50,748 nt of DNA. It comes from Gammaproteobacteria bacterium. Lineage in GTDB: Bacteria; Pseudomonadota; Gammaproteobacteria; UBA6429; Thiohalophilaceae. Where the stretch lies: positions 1 through 50,748 of the forward strand of contig JAPHTF010000016.1 of NCBI GenBank assembly GCA_026197095.1, in the 5' to 3' direction. The notes beneath the pieces are model-generated. The model saw only the letters and a program-made list of their open reading frames with translations, made no database searches and was not told the origin of the DNA. A program made the translations under genes and the position numbers. Positions within the stretch are counted from its first letter, which is position 1, and every line of letters starts with the position of its first letter. Below, in pieces: positions 1 through 9,955 of this stretch.

Positions 1-1
1 C

Positions 2-2962
2 CAGCGTTGGATTAGTAATAGTGAAAGTGAACTTGGGCTTGGGCTAATCCAATCGCTCGATCACCGCACAATTACCATTGATTTTCCCGCCAGCAATGAA
101 GTCCGTACTTATGCCATTGAACAAGCTCCCCTCAGCCGGGTCAGTTTTGCTGTGGGTGATTCAATTCAGAATAAGGAAAATGAAGAATTTAAAGTAACGG
201 CACTACTCGAAGATAATGGCATTATCAGCTATGAAGTCATAGATGCAGAAGGCATAACCCGTACGCTTTGTGAAACTCAATTAAGTGCCGCAATTAAACT
301 GAACCGCCCACAGGATCGACTATTTACCGCCCAGTTTGATCCTGAAAAAGCCTATATCCTGCGTCACGATACCTTAAATAAAAAACACCAGTTATCGACC
401 TCATTAGTTAGCGGATTATATGGTGCACGCATGAGCTTGATTCCGCATCAACTCTACATTGCATATGAAGTTGCACAGCGTCCTTCACCCCGCGTATTAC
501 TTGCCGATGAAGTTGGTTTGGGTAAAACAATTGAAGCAGGATTAATTCTTCATCACCAACTTGTTTCGGGGCGAGCACAACGCATCTTAATTATTGTTCC
601 CGATGCATTACTTCATCAATGGTTAGTTGAGATGTTACGCCGTTTCAATCTCAAGTTTAGTTTGTTTAATGAAGAACGTTGCCAGTCATTAGATGAAGAG
701 AATGGAATAAGTGCAGATGAAGATCCCGATATATTAGATCGCGAGTTAAATCCTTTTCATAGCGAACAACTTATTTTGTGTAGTCTTGATTTTCTTATGC
801 AAAATCCTGATCGCCATCAACAGATTATTAATGGTGAGTGGGATACCTTAATTATTGATGAAGCCCATCATCTGAAATGGGAAGTGAATAATGTTAGCGC
901 AGAATATCAACTCATCGATAAATTAGCACAAAACACCGCAAGTGTTTTACTGTTAACTGCGACACCGGAACAACTTGGACCTTCGAGTCATTTTGCCCGT
1001 TTACGTTTACTTGACCCGCATCGTTTCCATGATCTCGATATGTTCTTGGCTGAAGAATCGCATTATGCAAAATTAGCTGAAACAGCAGAAGCACTGATTG
1101 ATGATAAGCCTTTGGCAAAACATGATGTTCATGTGTTAAAAGAATTTATTTCTCATGATAACCAGGACTTGCTCAAACAATTAGTCAGCCTGAGTGGAGA
1201 TGCACTTTCAAACTTAAAACAGAAAATCGTTGACCTGTTAATAGATCAACATGGCACCGGTCGTGTTTTATTCAGAAATACACGCCATGCAATTAAAGGG
1301 TTCCCTGAAAGAAAAGTAAATGGTTACGCGCTGGATACCTGTACGATATATTCATCCATTTTTGAAAAAATATTTACCACAGAAGAGAAAAAAACACAGT
1401 TTTCTCTCGATTTTAGACGTCGCTATGCCGAACTCATGCTCACGCCTGAGATTGCTTACCAGTCCCTTAAGGACATCGGGATTTCTATACTTCAAAACAC
1501 ACCACACTGGACAAGTTTTGATCCACGTGTAGCCTGGATTATTAATTTACTACAGGGATTAAAAAATAAAAAAGTCCTGGTGATTTGTGCGCATGCGCAA
1601 ACAGCACTTGAATTAGAAGACCTGCTAAAGAATAAGCATGGAATACGTGCATCTGTCTTCCACGAAGACTTAAGTATTATTGAACGCGATCGTGCTGCTG
1701 CCTATTTTGCCGATGAAGAAGAAGGCGCACAGGTGCTTATTTGTTCTGAAATAGGCAGTGAAGGACGTAACTTCCAGTTCTCTCATAACCTGGTGTTATT
1801 TGATTTACCCTTTAACCCGGATTTGCTTGAACAGCGTATTGGCCGACTTGATCGGATTGGGCAAAAAGAAGTTATTCAGATTCATATACCTTATATAAAA
1901 GAGTCGGCACAAGAAATTTTGTTCCACTGGTATAAAGAAGGTTTAAATGCTTTTGCACAAACCTGCCCGGCTGGACAAGGTATGATGGCTCAACTGGGAA
2001 CTGATTTACAAAACCAGTTAGAACAGACACATTATGACGTTGAAAATATTATTTCATTGCTCGATAAAGCAAAACCACTTTACAACGAACTGAACCAGGA
2101 ATTACAAAAAGGACGTGATCGTTTACTGGAAATGAACGCCTTTCGTAAACCTGTCGCGGAGAAACTGGTTAAAGCAATTAATAGCATCGAAGCTAATCAT
2201 GAGCTCGAAGATTATATGATGCGTGTATGTGATACATACGGAGTAGATCAAACAGAACATAGTTTGCATAGTTACGTACTTCACCCCGGCAACCATATGT
2301 TAACCCCTCATTTTCCTGAATTACCTGATGATGGGGTCACGATTACCTTTGATCGTGAAACAGCTTTAGTGCATGAAGACAGGCTGTTCATGAGCTGGGA
2401 ACACCCCATGGTAACAGGTGCAATGGATATGGTATTTGAAGGTGAGCATGGCAATGTTGCATTCAGTATTATTAAAAATAAAACCTTCGCTACGGGAACA
2501 GTGCTATTAGAGATGTTATTTGTCGTTCAATGTATCGCGCCCGCACACTTACAAGTTGATCGGTTTATGCCTGCACAGCTTATTCGTCTTGTGATGGATA
2601 AAGAAAATATTGATTACAGCGACAAAATTAGTTTTGAACAATGTAAGAGCCTGGTTCCATCTATTGATGTGCATACTTGCCAACAGATTGTTGCAGGCCA
2701 TCGTGAGAATTTACGCCGTATTATTTCTCATGCAGAATCGCAATTATCACAAAACATACCGACTTTGATTAATATTGCTGAAACAGAAATTGAAGAACAA
2801 TTAGGTGCACAAATATCAAGATTGCTTTCATTACAAAAAACAAACCCGAATGTACGCGACGATGAAATACAGCAATTACAGGAAGAAAGAAATCAACTCA
2901 ATAGTTACATACAACATCCGCAACTTCGTTTAGATGCGCTCCGTTTAATTATCGCGGGTTAA
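2..2962 (+). CDS. rapA: RNA polymerase-associated helicase-like ATPase RapA (5' end off window)
   Basis: SWI2/SNF2-type ATPase that binds core RNA polymerase and promotes its recycling after transcription. The open frame runs without a stop from base 2, and its first visible residues (QRWISNSESELGLG) match the known RapA N-terminus just after the initiator region. About six codons therefore lie outside the window, and the GTG at 152 is an internal valine, not the start. Visible part is 986 aa; E. coli RapA is 968 aa. Motifs: Walker A in LLADEVGLGKTIEAG (about residue 170), DEAH box in LIIDEAHHL (about 286), TATPEQLG, and helicase motif VI QRIGRLDRIGQ. The C-terminus ends LDALRLIIAG as in the family. 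The REP-like array begins 9 bp after the stop. Confidence 0.97.
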   Translation, partial: QRWISNSESELGLGLIQSLDHRTITIDFPASNEVRTYAIEQAPLSRVSFAVGDSIQNKENEEFKVTALLEDNGIISYEVIDAEGITRTLCETQLSAAIKLNRPQDRLFTAQFDPEKAYILRHDTLNKKHQLSTSLVSGLYGARMSLIPHQLYIAYEVAQRPSPRVLLADEVGLGKTIEAGLILHHQLVSGRAQRILIIVPDALLHQWLVEMLRRFNLKFSLFNEERCQSLDEENGISADEDPDILDRELNPFHSEQLILCSLDFLMQNPDRHQQIINGEWDTLIIDEAHHLKWEVNNVSAEYQLIDKLAQNTASVLLLTATPEQLGPSSHFARLRLLDPHRFHDLDMFLAEESHYAKLAETAEALIDDKPLAKHDVHVLKEFISHDNQDLLKQLVSLSGDALSNLKQKIVDLLIDQHGTGRVLFRNTRHAIKGFPERKVNGYALDTCTIYSSIFEKIFTTEEKKTQFSLDFRRRYAELMLTPEIAYQSLKDIGISILQNTPHWTSFDPRVAWIINLLQGLKNKKVLVICAHAQTALELEDLLKNKHGIRASVFHEDLSIIERDRAAAYFADEEEGAQVLICSEIGSEGRNFQFSHNLVLFDLPFNPDLLEQRIGRLDRIGQKEVIQIHIPYIKESAQEILFHWYKEGLNAFAQTCPAGQGMMAQLGTDLQNQLEQTHYDVENIISLLDKAKPLYNELNQELQKGRDRLLEMNAFRKPVAEKLVKAINSIEANHELEDYMMRVCDTYGVDQTEHSLHSYVLHPGNHMLTPHFPELPDDGVTITFDRETALVHEDRLFMSWEHPMVTGAMDMVFEGEHGNVAFSIIKNKTFATGTVLLEMLFVVQCIAPAHLQVDRFMPAQLIRLVMDKENIDYSDKISFEQCKSLVPSIDVHTCQQIVAGHRENLRRIISHAESQLSQNIPTLINIAETEIEEQLGAQISRLLSLQKTNPNVRDDEIQQLQEERNQLNSYIQHPQLRLDALRLIIAG

Positions 2963-2970
2963 ATATTTTT

Positions 2971-3661
2971 GTAGGTCGGCTTTCAAGCCGACGCAGAGAC
3001 AAAAAAACAGCTTAACTAATGGTATTCATCGCAAACTAATATAATTCATTTTTAGAGTATCGAGTCGGGCTGAAGCCCGACCTACTGAGTGCATAATGAT
3101 TAATGATCACATTGTAGGTCGGCTTTCAAGCCGACAAAGCGGCAAAAAAAAACCGCTTAATCTAATCTGTTCCTTATAACTTACTACACTTCATTTTTCG
3201 TATACCGCGTCGGGCTGAAGCCCGACCTACTGAGTGCATTATGATTAATAATCACATTGTAGGTCGGCTTTCAAGCCGACGCAGAGACAAAAAAAACAAC
3301 TTAATTAATGGCAGTCATCGCAAACTAATATAATTCATTTTTAGAGTATCGCGTCGGGCTGAAGCCCGACCTACTGAGTGCATTATGATTAATGATCACA
3401 TTGTAGGTCGGCTTTCAAGCCGACAAAGCGGCAAAGAAAACCACTTAAGTTAATCTATTCATCGCAACTTACTATACTTCCTTTCTCGATATTAGCGTCG
3501 GGCTGAAGCCCGACCTACTGAGTGTATTATGATTAATGATCACATTGTAGGTCGGCTTTCAAGCCGACGCAGTGGCAAAAAAACCGATTAAGTTAATCTA
3601 TTCCTCGCAACTTACTGTAATTCATTTTTCGTGTATCGTGTCGGGCTGAAGCCCGACCTAC
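2971..3661. repeat. Array of five ~144-bp units with paired REP-like palindromes
   Basis: Five head-to-tail units start at 2971, 3114, 3259, 3403 and 3547. Each begins with a palindrome GTCGGCTTTCAAGCCGAC preceded by GTAG. After a 71-73 nt spacer comes a related palindrome in inverted orientation, GTCGGGCTGAAGCCCGAC, followed by CTAC (at 3064, 3209, 3353, 3497, 3640). The gap from the second palindrome to the next unit is always 28 nt. Spacers of units 1 and 3 are nearly identical and those of 2 and 4 resemble each other, so a 288-bp two-unit block seems to have duplicated. The motif resembles REP elements mobilised by RAYT (TnpA-REP) transposases; none is encoded here. This fills the whole rapA to DUF523 gap. 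It is not CRISPR: the spacers are repeated, not unique. Confidence 0.95.
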
Positions 3662-4179
3662 AAATATACTTCGGCATACTTAAGTACCTTAGATAAAAAC
3701 TCAACCTGCATACGTTTATTCAAAAAATCTTCTTCATCAATAACCGGTAATAAAGGTAGTGCCTTCATTATAGTAGCCGCATATATTCCCTGACCTCGCT
3801 GTTCATATTCTCCGCTTTTAATATTAAAGACTTTAACCTTATCGGTTCCACAGCTGGGTGAATTTTTTTTGAAAATATAACCACATATATCAGGATGTAA
3901 ATCTAAAATACTTCTCCCGTAATCCGTTAACGGTTTTGTCTGGTTATTTTCAGGATGTTCGATACCGCAAGCTTGAACTGAATATCCATCATCAAGCAAA
4001 TGAATCGGTAAACGTGGCACACCCATTCCCACTGCCATTTCAGGGCATAACGAAATCAGATTATATTCTTTAGCAAGTTGCTGTGTGATATATTCAATAT
4101 GTTTATCGGTTCCATCGTAACGAACTGCTTCACCTAATAAACAACTACTCACGGCTATTTTAATTTTTTTATTAAGCAT
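3658..4179 (-). CDS. DUF523 family protein, TudS-like (2-thiouracil desulfurase family)
   Basis: 173 aa, a stand-alone DUF523 domain. Characterised members (TudS) are [4Fe-4S] enzymes that remove sulfur from 2-thiouracil. Three conserved Cys motifs fit the cluster ligands: SSCLLG (C13), LCPE (C45) and NSPSCG (C110). The family hallmark VRYDG is at 19-23. No DUF1722 domain is fused, as in the TudS type. The gene is divergent from the TSUP exporter, with only 30 bp between start codons, so they probably share a promoter region. The TAG stop lies in the last REP-like palindrome of the neighbouring array, so the repeat sets the C-terminus. Family assignment is firm; substrate is inferred from the family. 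Confidence 0.85.
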   Translation of the reverse strand: MLNKKIKIAVSSCLLGEAVRYDGTDKHIEYITQQLAKEYNLISLCPEMAVGMGVPRLPIHLLDDGYSVQACGIEHPENNQTKPLTDYGRSILDLHPDICGYIFKKNSPSCGTDKVKVFNIKSGEYEQRGQGIYAATIMKALPLLPVIDEEDFLNKRMQVEFLSKVLKYAEVYL

Positions 4180-4209
4180 AATTATCTATATAGGCAAAGC
4201 TTACCTCTC

Positions 4210-4944
4210 ATGATCGATTCATTAACATATACACAATACAGTTTAGCACTGATCATTCTTGTTGTTGCTTATACATTTCGCGGTGTGACCGGCTTCGGTT
4301 CAGGTTTAATATCTATTCCCCTGCTCGCTCTGTTTTTGCCTTTAACCTTTGTTGTCCCTTTTATCAGCATTTTGGATATCTCTGCCTCTGTTATACATAG
4401 CATTCATACCCGCAAACATATTGCCTGGAACGTCATTTTACGTGCAATACCCTTTGCGGTATTCGGTGTTGTTTTTGCTTTATTTATTATTAAATCGGTT
4501 AACACCTTAATTCTGGTAAAAGCATTAGGTATATTTATTATATTATTTGCTATTTATAGCCTGATATCCCCGACACTGAAAAAAAATGATTCTTTCGTAT
4601 GGCCAGTTTTTGCCGGTTTTTTTGGCAGCCTGGTCGGCACCCTGTTTGGAACTGGCGGGCCATTTTATGTTTTTTATTTTCATTTACAAAAACTGGATAA
4701 AACCATTTTTCGTGCAACATGTGCTGCCGTTTTTCTTATTGATGGTCTTATTCGGGCAACCGGATTTACACTTTCTGGATTTTATACCTCAACGGTTCTG
4801 ATAAATATCGGTCTGGCATTGCCGATTATGTTTCTTGCCATGTATATCGGCGAGCATTTACATACCAATATTTCACAGCGTTCATTCCAAAAAGCCATTG
4901 GCGTTTTTCTTATATTTAGTGGAATTGCTCTGTTACTTAAATAA
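4210..4944 (+). CDS. TSUP (TauE/SafE) family membrane exporter
   Basis: 244 aa, almost entirely hydrophobic, with about eight predicted membrane segments. The N-terminal motif RGVTGFGSGLISIPLL and the repeat-related GTLFGTGGPFYVFY are typical of the TauE/SafE permease family, which exports sulfite, sulfoacetate or other sulfur-containing anions. Divergent from the TudS-like gene, which removes sulfur from thio-bases. Exporting released sulfur would fit, but that link is inference. Followed by 190 bp before phoB with no obvious strong terminator. Confidence 0.85.
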   Translation: MIDSLTYTQYSLALIILVVAYTFRGVTGFGSGLISIPLLALFLPLTFVVPFISILDISASVIHSIHTRKHIAWNVILRAIPFAVFGVVFALFIIKSVNTLILVKALGIFIILFAIYSLISPTLKKNDSFVWPVFAGFFGSLVGTLFGTGGPFYVFYFHLQKLDKTIFRATCAAVFLIDGLIRATGFTLSGFYTSTVLINIGLALPIMFLAMYIGEHLHTNISQRSFQKAIGVFLIFSGIALLLK

Positions 4945-5059
4945 CATTTTTTATTATGCTACACCCTATATGTCTTCTATACCTTTGTATGATTATCAAG
5001 TAGTAAATGAGCATTTTGAGCTGTTTTATTATACTTCTTGTTAATCATGCTAAGGTATA

Positions 5060-5077
5060 GTGTCATATATATGTAAC
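5060..5077 (+). promoter_or_regulatory. Pho box upstream of phoB
   Basis: GTGTCAT-ATAT-ATGTAAC matches the 7-4-7 direct repeat bound by PhoB (consensus CTGTCAT-AWAW-CTGTCAT). An AT-rich -10 candidate (TTAAAT, about 5088) lies downstream and phoB starts at 5135. This indicates autoregulation. Confidence 0.8.
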
Positions 5078-5134
5078 ATAACTTTGTTTAAATAGCATTT
5101 ATGACAAATAGACCCGTTTCAATGTGAAAGAAAA

Positions 5135-5830
5135 ATGACAAACAAAAATGATTATATTTTAGTTGTAGATGATGAGCGTGCAATTCGAGACATGGTATGT
5201 ATGGCACTTGCCCAGGAACTCTACCAGTGGGAAGAAGCCAGTGATGCACATAAAGCAGAATCAATAATTAAGCAAAATCCGCCACAACTCATATTGCTTG
5301 ACTGGATGATGCCGGGTATTAGTGGAATTGATTTTGCCCGAAAACTCCGCCGCATGCCTGAAACTGAACATATTCCTATTATAATGCTCACGGCAAAAAC
5401 TGAAGAAGACAATGTTATACGCGGCCTGGAAAGCGGTGCCGACGACTACCTCACTAAACCTTTTTCTCCACGAGAACTCATTGCACGAATCAAAGCATTA
5501 TTACGCCGTAGCAAACAGGAAAATACTCAAGATATAATTCGAGTCAATGGCCTTATGCTAGATACAGGATCTTATCGTGTTGAAGGAAACGGCCAAACTA
5601 TCGAACTTGGACCAACTGAATTCAAACTATTACGCTTTTTTATGGAAAATTCTGATCGTGTTTTTAGTCGTGAACAGGTGCTAAATAATGTCTGGGGTGA
5701 TAATGTCTACGTTGAAGAACGTACAGTCGATGTTCACATACGCCGACTGCGAAAAGCACTGGAAAAAACAGGTCTCCAGGATATGGTGCAAACTGTTCGC
5801 GGTGCAGGTTATCGTCTGTCTAATAAATAA
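5135..5830 (+). CDS. phoB: Phosphate regulon response regulator PhoB
   Basis: 231 aa OmpR/PhoB-type regulator, the usual family length. Receiver domain at 1-120: acidic pair D12-D13, phospho-acceptor D56 in LILLDWMMPG, T86 and K108 (YLTKPFSPREL). A C-terminal winged helix (about 130-230) ends in TVRGAGYRLS. PhoB phosphorylated by PhoR activates phosphate-starvation genes at Pho boxes. A Pho box precedes this gene and others in the window. phoR follows after 12 nt, so the two are co-transcribed. Confidence 0.97.
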   Translation: MTNKNDYILVVDDERAIRDMVCMALAQELYQWEEASDAHKAESIIKQNPPQLILLDWMMPGISGIDFARKLRRMPETEHIPIIMLTAKTEEDNVIRGLESGADDYLTKPFSPRELIARIKALLRRSKQENTQDIIRVNGLMLDTGSYRVEGNGQTIELGPTEFKLLRFFMENSDRVFSREQVLNNVWGDNVYVEERTVDVHIRRLRKALEKTGLQDMVQTVRGAGYRLSNK

Positions 5831-5842
5831 CAATTATTTTAA

Positions 5843-7129
5843 ATGTCACCTCAACAACAACATGAAATAACAACGCTTCTGGTACTCATTGCCACCAGCG
5901 CAGCAATTGGTGCTTTATTTAATAAATCACTACTCTTCGTTACGATTGTTCTTTTTATCTATATTATTTTTATGTTGGGTAATGTCTTTAAACTGCATGA
6001 CTGGTTACTTGAACAAAAAAGTGAACTACCCGATGCCCAGGGTTACTGGGGTGAAATATTTAATGAGCTGCACTTACTTGAAAGAAAAAAGAACAAACAA
6101 CAAAAACTATTATCGGTAGCCCTGTCCCGTTTTAAAAAAGCAGCTGAGGCTTTACCTGATGGTGTTGTTATTTTAAGTCAGCAAAATGAAATCGAATGGG
6201 TAAACCCGATTGCCAGTTCATTGCTGGGTATTGCCTATCCACGCGATGCCGGACAGAAAATTAATAACCTTATCCGTCATCCAAATTTTCAACGTTATTT
6301 AAGTAAGGAAAAATTTAGCAAAACAATTACGATTCCATCTCCCGATAATGCTGAAAACATTTTGACTATTCAAATCATTCCCTTTGGTTATAAACAAAAA
6401 ATGATTTTCTGCCGAGATGTTACCCATATTCATAAACTTGAAGAGATGCGTACAAACTTCGTATCTAATGTTTCTCATGAAATGCGTTCACCTTTAACCG
6501 TATTAACCGGCTACCTGGAAATGTTTTCAGACAACATTCCCAAAGATGAAAAAAGTTTCAAATTAGGTCTCGAAAATATGTATCAACAGGCAATGCGTAT
6601 GCAGCGACTTGTTACAGATCTTCTGGCCTTATCAAAAATGGAAACAGCCCCTATTGAACACGCTAAACAGGTTGATGTTGCTACCCTGTTAATTACTTTA
6701 AAAGAGAATGCCGAGGTTTTAGGTCAGCACAAAAAGCAGACTATTACACTTGATGCTGACGAAGACGTTAAACTACGCGGTAATGTTCATGAACTGCATA
6801 GCTTATTTGCCAACCTGATTAATAATGCCGTTCGTTATACGCAGGAAAACGGCTCTATCAAAATCAGCTGGAAAAAGCAGGGGAATGAAGCGGTCTTTTC
6901 CGTTTCAGATAATGGACCTGGCATTGCTGCAAAACATATCCCTCACTTAACTGAGCGTTTTTATCGTGCGGATATTGATCGCTCACGAGAATCAGGTGGT
7001 ACTGGTTTAGGACTCGCGATAGTGAAATATGCGGCTGAGCGTCATGATGGCCGCCTGGTAATCAGCAGCTCCCTGGGTGAAGGCTCCACTTTTAAGTGTT
7101 ATTTTCCTGAACAACGTATTTCAGCTTAA
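5843..7129 (+). CDS. phoR: Phosphate regulon sensor histidine kinase PhoR
   Basis: 428 aa inner-membrane histidine kinase that phosphorylates PhoB when phosphate is scarce. Two N-terminal membrane segments (about 10-26 and 29-47) are joined by almost no periplasmic loop, as in PhoR. A PAS domain (about 100-195) follows, then HisKA with H212 in NVSHEMRSPLTVL. The HATPase domain has N-box LFANLINNAVRYTQ (about 321-334), DNGPG, and GGTGLGLAIVK. The Pst transporter and PhoU, also in this window, are expected to control its activity. Confidence 0.96.
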   Translation: MSPQQQHEITTLLVLIATSAAIGALFNKSLLFVTIVLFIYIIFMLGNVFKLHDWLLEQKSELPDAQGYWGEIFNELHLLERKKNKQQKLLSVALSRFKKAAEALPDGVVILSQQNEIEWVNPIASSLLGIAYPRDAGQKINNLIRHPNFQRYLSKEKFSKTITIPSPDNAENILTIQIIPFGYKQKMIFCRDVTHIHKLEEMRTNFVSNVSHEMRSPLTVLTGYLEMFSDNIPKDEKSFKLGLENMYQQAMRMQRLVTDLLALSKMETAPIEHAKQVDVATLLITLKENAEVLGQHKKQTITLDADEDVKLRGNVHELHSLFANLINNAVRYTQENGSIKISWKKQGNEAVFSVSDNGPGIAAKHIPHLTERFYRADIDRSRESGGTGLGLAIVKYAAERHDGRLVISSSLGEGSTFKCYFPEQRISA

Positions 7130-7168
7130 AAATCATTAGTTTAATCTGATATCCCAGCAGCTTTTCGT

Positions 7169-7186
7169 CATTCATAAAACTGTAAC
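7169..7186 (+). promoter_or_regulatory. Pho box upstream of pstS
   Basis: CATTCAT-AAAA-CTGTAAC fits the 7-4-7 PhoB site, with the second half stronger than the first. TCTTAT lies 7 nt downstream as a -10 candidate. The pstS start is 93 nt further on. A lone TTGTCAT at about 7202 may be an extra half-site. Confidence 0.7.
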
Positions 7187-7279
7187 AATAAAGTCTTATT
7201 ATTGTCATATATAGCAAGCAGAATACATACACTTTAAAAACAACTTTTATTACTAATTAATTTTCCCTGGGAGAATAAA

Positions 7280-8263
7280 ATGAAATCTAAACTACTCCAG
7301 ACTATCAGCATGAGCGTGTTGGCAGTCAGTTTATCTTCTTTTGTTACATTGGCTCATGCTGGTTCAACATTAGATAAGAAACTACCTGAATACAAAAAAG
7401 CAAGCGGTGTAACAGGCAACCTTTCAAGTGTAGGTTCTGACACTTTAGCTAACTTAATGGCATTATGGACAGAAGAGTTCACTCATCTTTACCCAAATGT
7501 GAACGTACAAGTTCAAGCTGCAGGTTCTTCTACTGCGCCACCCGCTTTAACTGAAGGCACGTCAAATTTCGGACCTATGAGCCGTAAAATGAAGGATAAA
7601 GAATTACAGGCTTTCGAAAAGAAATTCGGTTACAAACCAACGGCAATTGCTGTAGCGATTGACGCATTAGCAGTATATGTACATAAAGATAACCCAATCA
7701 AAGGTTTAACTATTCCTCAAGTTGATGCAATTTTCTCTTCTACACGTAAGTGTAAAGGTGACAAAGATATCGCCACATGGGGTGATGCTGGTTTAGATGG
7801 CTCATGGAAAAATAAGAGCATCCAAATCTACGGTCGTAACTCAGTATCGGGTACATACGGTTACTTCAAGAAAAAAGCATTATGTAAAGGTGACTACAAA
7901 ACAACGGTAAATGAACAGCCCGGTTCTGCTTCAGTCGTTCAGTCTGTATCATCTTCATTAAATGGCATTGGTTACTCAGGTATTGGTTATAAAACTTCTG
8001 GCGTGCGCGCTTTAGCTTTAACAAAAAAACCAGGTAAGCCATTTGTTGCGGCGACTGCAGAAAATGCGGCAAACAAAACATACCCATTAGGTCGTAACTT
8101 ATGGGTCTATGTTAACAAGAAGCCAAATACACCTTTAAACCCAATGCAATATGAATTCCTTAAAATGGTTTTATCTAAGCAAGGTCAAAAAGTGGTAATT
8201 AAAGATGGATACATTCCATTGAGCGCTAAAATGGTTGAAAAAGAACTCGCTAAATTAAAATAA
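7280..8263 (+). CDS. pstS: Periplasmic phosphate-binding protein PstS
   Basis: 327 aa ABC-type substrate-binding protein that captures phosphate in the periplasm for PstCAB. A Sec signal peptide ends near AHA-GST (about residue 28). Phosphate-contacting motifs are visible: [28 protein letters not shown] and [12 protein letters not shown]. It resembles the PstS group of aquatic proteobacteria more than E. coli PstS. Good ribosome site: GGGAG before ATAAAATG. It is separated from pstCAB by a catalase gene on the other strand and ends in a strong terminator, so it is its own transcription unit. Confidence 0.95.
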   Translation: MKSKLLQTISMSVLAVSLSSFVTLAHAGSTLDKKLPEYKKASGVTGNLSSVGSDTLANLMALWTEEFTHLYPNVNVQVQAAGSSTAPPALTEGTSNFGPMSRKMKDKELQAFEKKFGYKPTAIAVAIDALAVYVHKDNPIKGLTIPQVDAIFSSTRKCKGDKDIATWGDAGLDGSWKNKSIQIYGRNSVSGTYGYFKKKALCKGDYKTTVNEQPGSASVVQSVSSSLNGIGYSGIGYKTSGVRALALTKKPGKPFVAATAENAANKTYPLGRNLWVYVNKKPNTPLNPMQYEFLKMVLSKQGQKVVIKDGYIPLSAKMVEKELAKLK

Positions 8264-8281
8264 GCTGTTTTTTTTTCTAAT

Positions 8282-8311
8282 AAAAAACCCGGTCTAAGTA
8301 CCGGGTTTTTT
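8282..8311 (+). terminator. Rho-independent terminator after pstS
   Basis: A perfect 12-bp stem (AAAAAACCCGGT / ACCGGGTTTTTT) with loop CTAAGT begins 18 bp after the pstS stop. The A-run and T-run flanks allow it to work in both directions. Confidence 0.9.
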
Positions 8312-8439
8312 ATTGCCTGTAATATATGACTTTTCAATGTCAATAGTATCAAAAGTGTTCAATCATTAGCGTTCGTCCGTTTGCCAACAAACATCATCTT
8401 TATTAAACACTGAAAATGAACAGTAGAAATGTTAATTGG

Positions 8440-8467
8440 CTGCCCAAAGCAAACCCGCTTTGGGCAG
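8440..8467 (-). terminator. Stem-loop downstream of catalase gene
   Basis: A perfect 11-bp stem (CTGCCCAAAGC / GCTTTGGGCAG) with a 6-nt loop lies 27 bp beyond the catalase stop. There is no clear U-tract on the minus strand, so it is a probable 3' stabilising hairpin or weak terminator. Confidence 0.6.
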
Positions 8468-8494
8468 TCCGAATTATCATAGTAATGAGTGACT

Positions 8495-9955
8495 TTATTT
8501 TGTTACATCACTTAACTTAACACCTAATGCTTTAGCCACACCTTCGCCGTATGCGGGATCGGCTTTGAGGCAATTACTAATGTGCCGCTTTTGTACATCA
8601 ACATCTGCACCCCCAACAGAACGCGCCGTATTTTCGAACAATAGCTGCTGCTGCTGTGGTGTCATTAAGCGGAATAAATCACCCGGCTGCGTATAATAAT
8701 CATGGTCATCTTCACGATAATTCCAGTGATCTGCAGCGCCATTAATGGCTAATGGGGGTTCCATACTCTCAGGTTGTTCTTGCCATTCACCCAGACTGTT
8801 TGGTTCATAACCTTTTGTACTTCCAAAGTTACCATCTACACGCATCGCACCATCACGATGAAAACTGTGCACGGGGCAACGCGGTTGATTAACCGGAATT
8901 TGAGAATGGTTCACACCCAGTCGGTACCGCTGCGTGTCTCCATAAGAAAACAAACGACCTTGCAACATTTTGTCCGGCGAAAACCCAATACCCGGAACAA
9001 CATTAGCAGGGTTAAAAGCCGACTGTTCCACCTCAGCATGGTAATTTTCAGGGTTACGGTTAAGTTCAAGCACACCAACATCGATCAACGGATAATCCTT
9101 ATGCGGCCAGACTTTAGTTAAATCAAACGGATGGAAACGATAGGTCTCCGCATCTTTCTCCGGCATGATTTGCACTTTGAAATCCCAGCGAGGAAAGTCA
9201 CCGTTTTCAATACTTTCATACAAATCTTTTTGATGACTTTCACGGTCTTTGCCCACTAGCTCTTCTGCTTCCTGATCGCTCAGGTTTTCAATTGGCTGTT
9301 GGCTCTTGAAGTGAAACTTGACCCAATAACGTTCATTTTTAGCAGTGATAAAACTGAAAGTATGGCTACCGAAGCCGTGCATGTGGCGATAGGTTCGGGG
9401 GTTACCACGGTCACTCATCAGAATAGTAATTTGATGCAATGCCTCAGGCAATAAAGTCCAGAAATCCCAGTTGCTGTGCGCACTGCGCATATTGGTGCGA
9501 GGGTCACGTTTAACCGCATGATTGAGATCGGGAAACTTTAAAGGATCACGCAAAAAGAAAACGGGAGTATTATTACCAACCATATCCCAGTTGCCTTCTT
9601 CAGTATAAAATTTCACTGCAAATCCACGAATATCTCGTTCTGCATCAGCTGCGCCACGTTCACCGGCCACAGTAGAGAAGCGCAAAAATACATCCGTCTT
9701 TTTTCCTACTTCTGAAAAAATCTTGGCCTTGGTATATTTGCTTATGTCATTGGTTACGGTAAAAGTACCGTATGCACCTGAACCCTTGGCATGCATACGG
9801 CGTTCAGGAATAACTTCTCGATCGAAATGGGCTAACTTTTCCAGGAACCAGAGATCTTGAAGTAACATTGGGCCTCGAGGCCCCGCAGTCAATACATTCT
9901 GATTGTCAGCAACCGGTGCGCCACCGGTGGTGGTTAATTTGGATTTATCTTTCAT
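8495..9955 (-). CDS. katA: Monofunctional heme catalase (clade 3, small subunit)
   Basis: 486 aa cytoplasmic catalase that disproportionates hydrogen peroxide to water and oxygen. Distal His H55 is in [12 protein letters not shown], the essential Asn about 128 in VGNNTPVFF, and the proximal heme ligand Y338 in [14 protein letters not shown]. Length and lack of a C-terminal flavodoxin-like domain place it among small-subunit clade 3 enzymes. Ribosome site GGAGAGCAAT precedes ATG. It lies on the opposite strand between pstS and pstC. I looked for a Pho box upstream and did not find one. The symbol katA is by type only. Confidence 0.95.
   Translation of the reverse strand: MKDKSKLTTTGGAPVADNQNVLTAGPRGPMLLQDLWFLEKLAHFDREVIPERRMHAKGSGAYGTFTVTNDISKYTKAKIFSEVGKKTDVFLRFSTVAGERGAADAERDIRGFAVKFYTEEGNWDMVGNNTPVFFLRDPLKFPDLNHAVKRDPRTNMRSAHSNWDFWTLLPEALHQITILMSDRGNPRTYRHMHGFGSHTFSFITAKNERYWVKFHFKSQQPIENLSDQEAEELVGKDRESHQKDLYESIENGDFPRWDFKVQIMPEKDAETYRFHPFDLTKVWPHKDYPLIDVGVLELNRNPENYHAEVEQSAFNPANVVPGIGFSPDKMLQGRLFSYGDTQRYRLGVNHSQIPVNQPRCPVHSFHRDGAMRVDGNFGSTKGYEPNSLGEWQEQPESMEPPLAINGAADHWNYREDDHDYYTQPGDLFRLMTPQQQQLLFENTARSVGGADVDVQKRHISNCLKADPAYGEGVAKALGVKLSDVTK

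Noticed and set aside
152-154. GTG as start of the RapA gene
   Set aside because: The frame is open to base 2 and the residues before 152 match the RapA N-terminus, so this codon is internal.
2971-3661. Repeat array as a CRISPR
   Set aside because: Units are about 144 bp with repeated, not unique, spacers, the palindromes alternate in two forms, and no cas genes are present.
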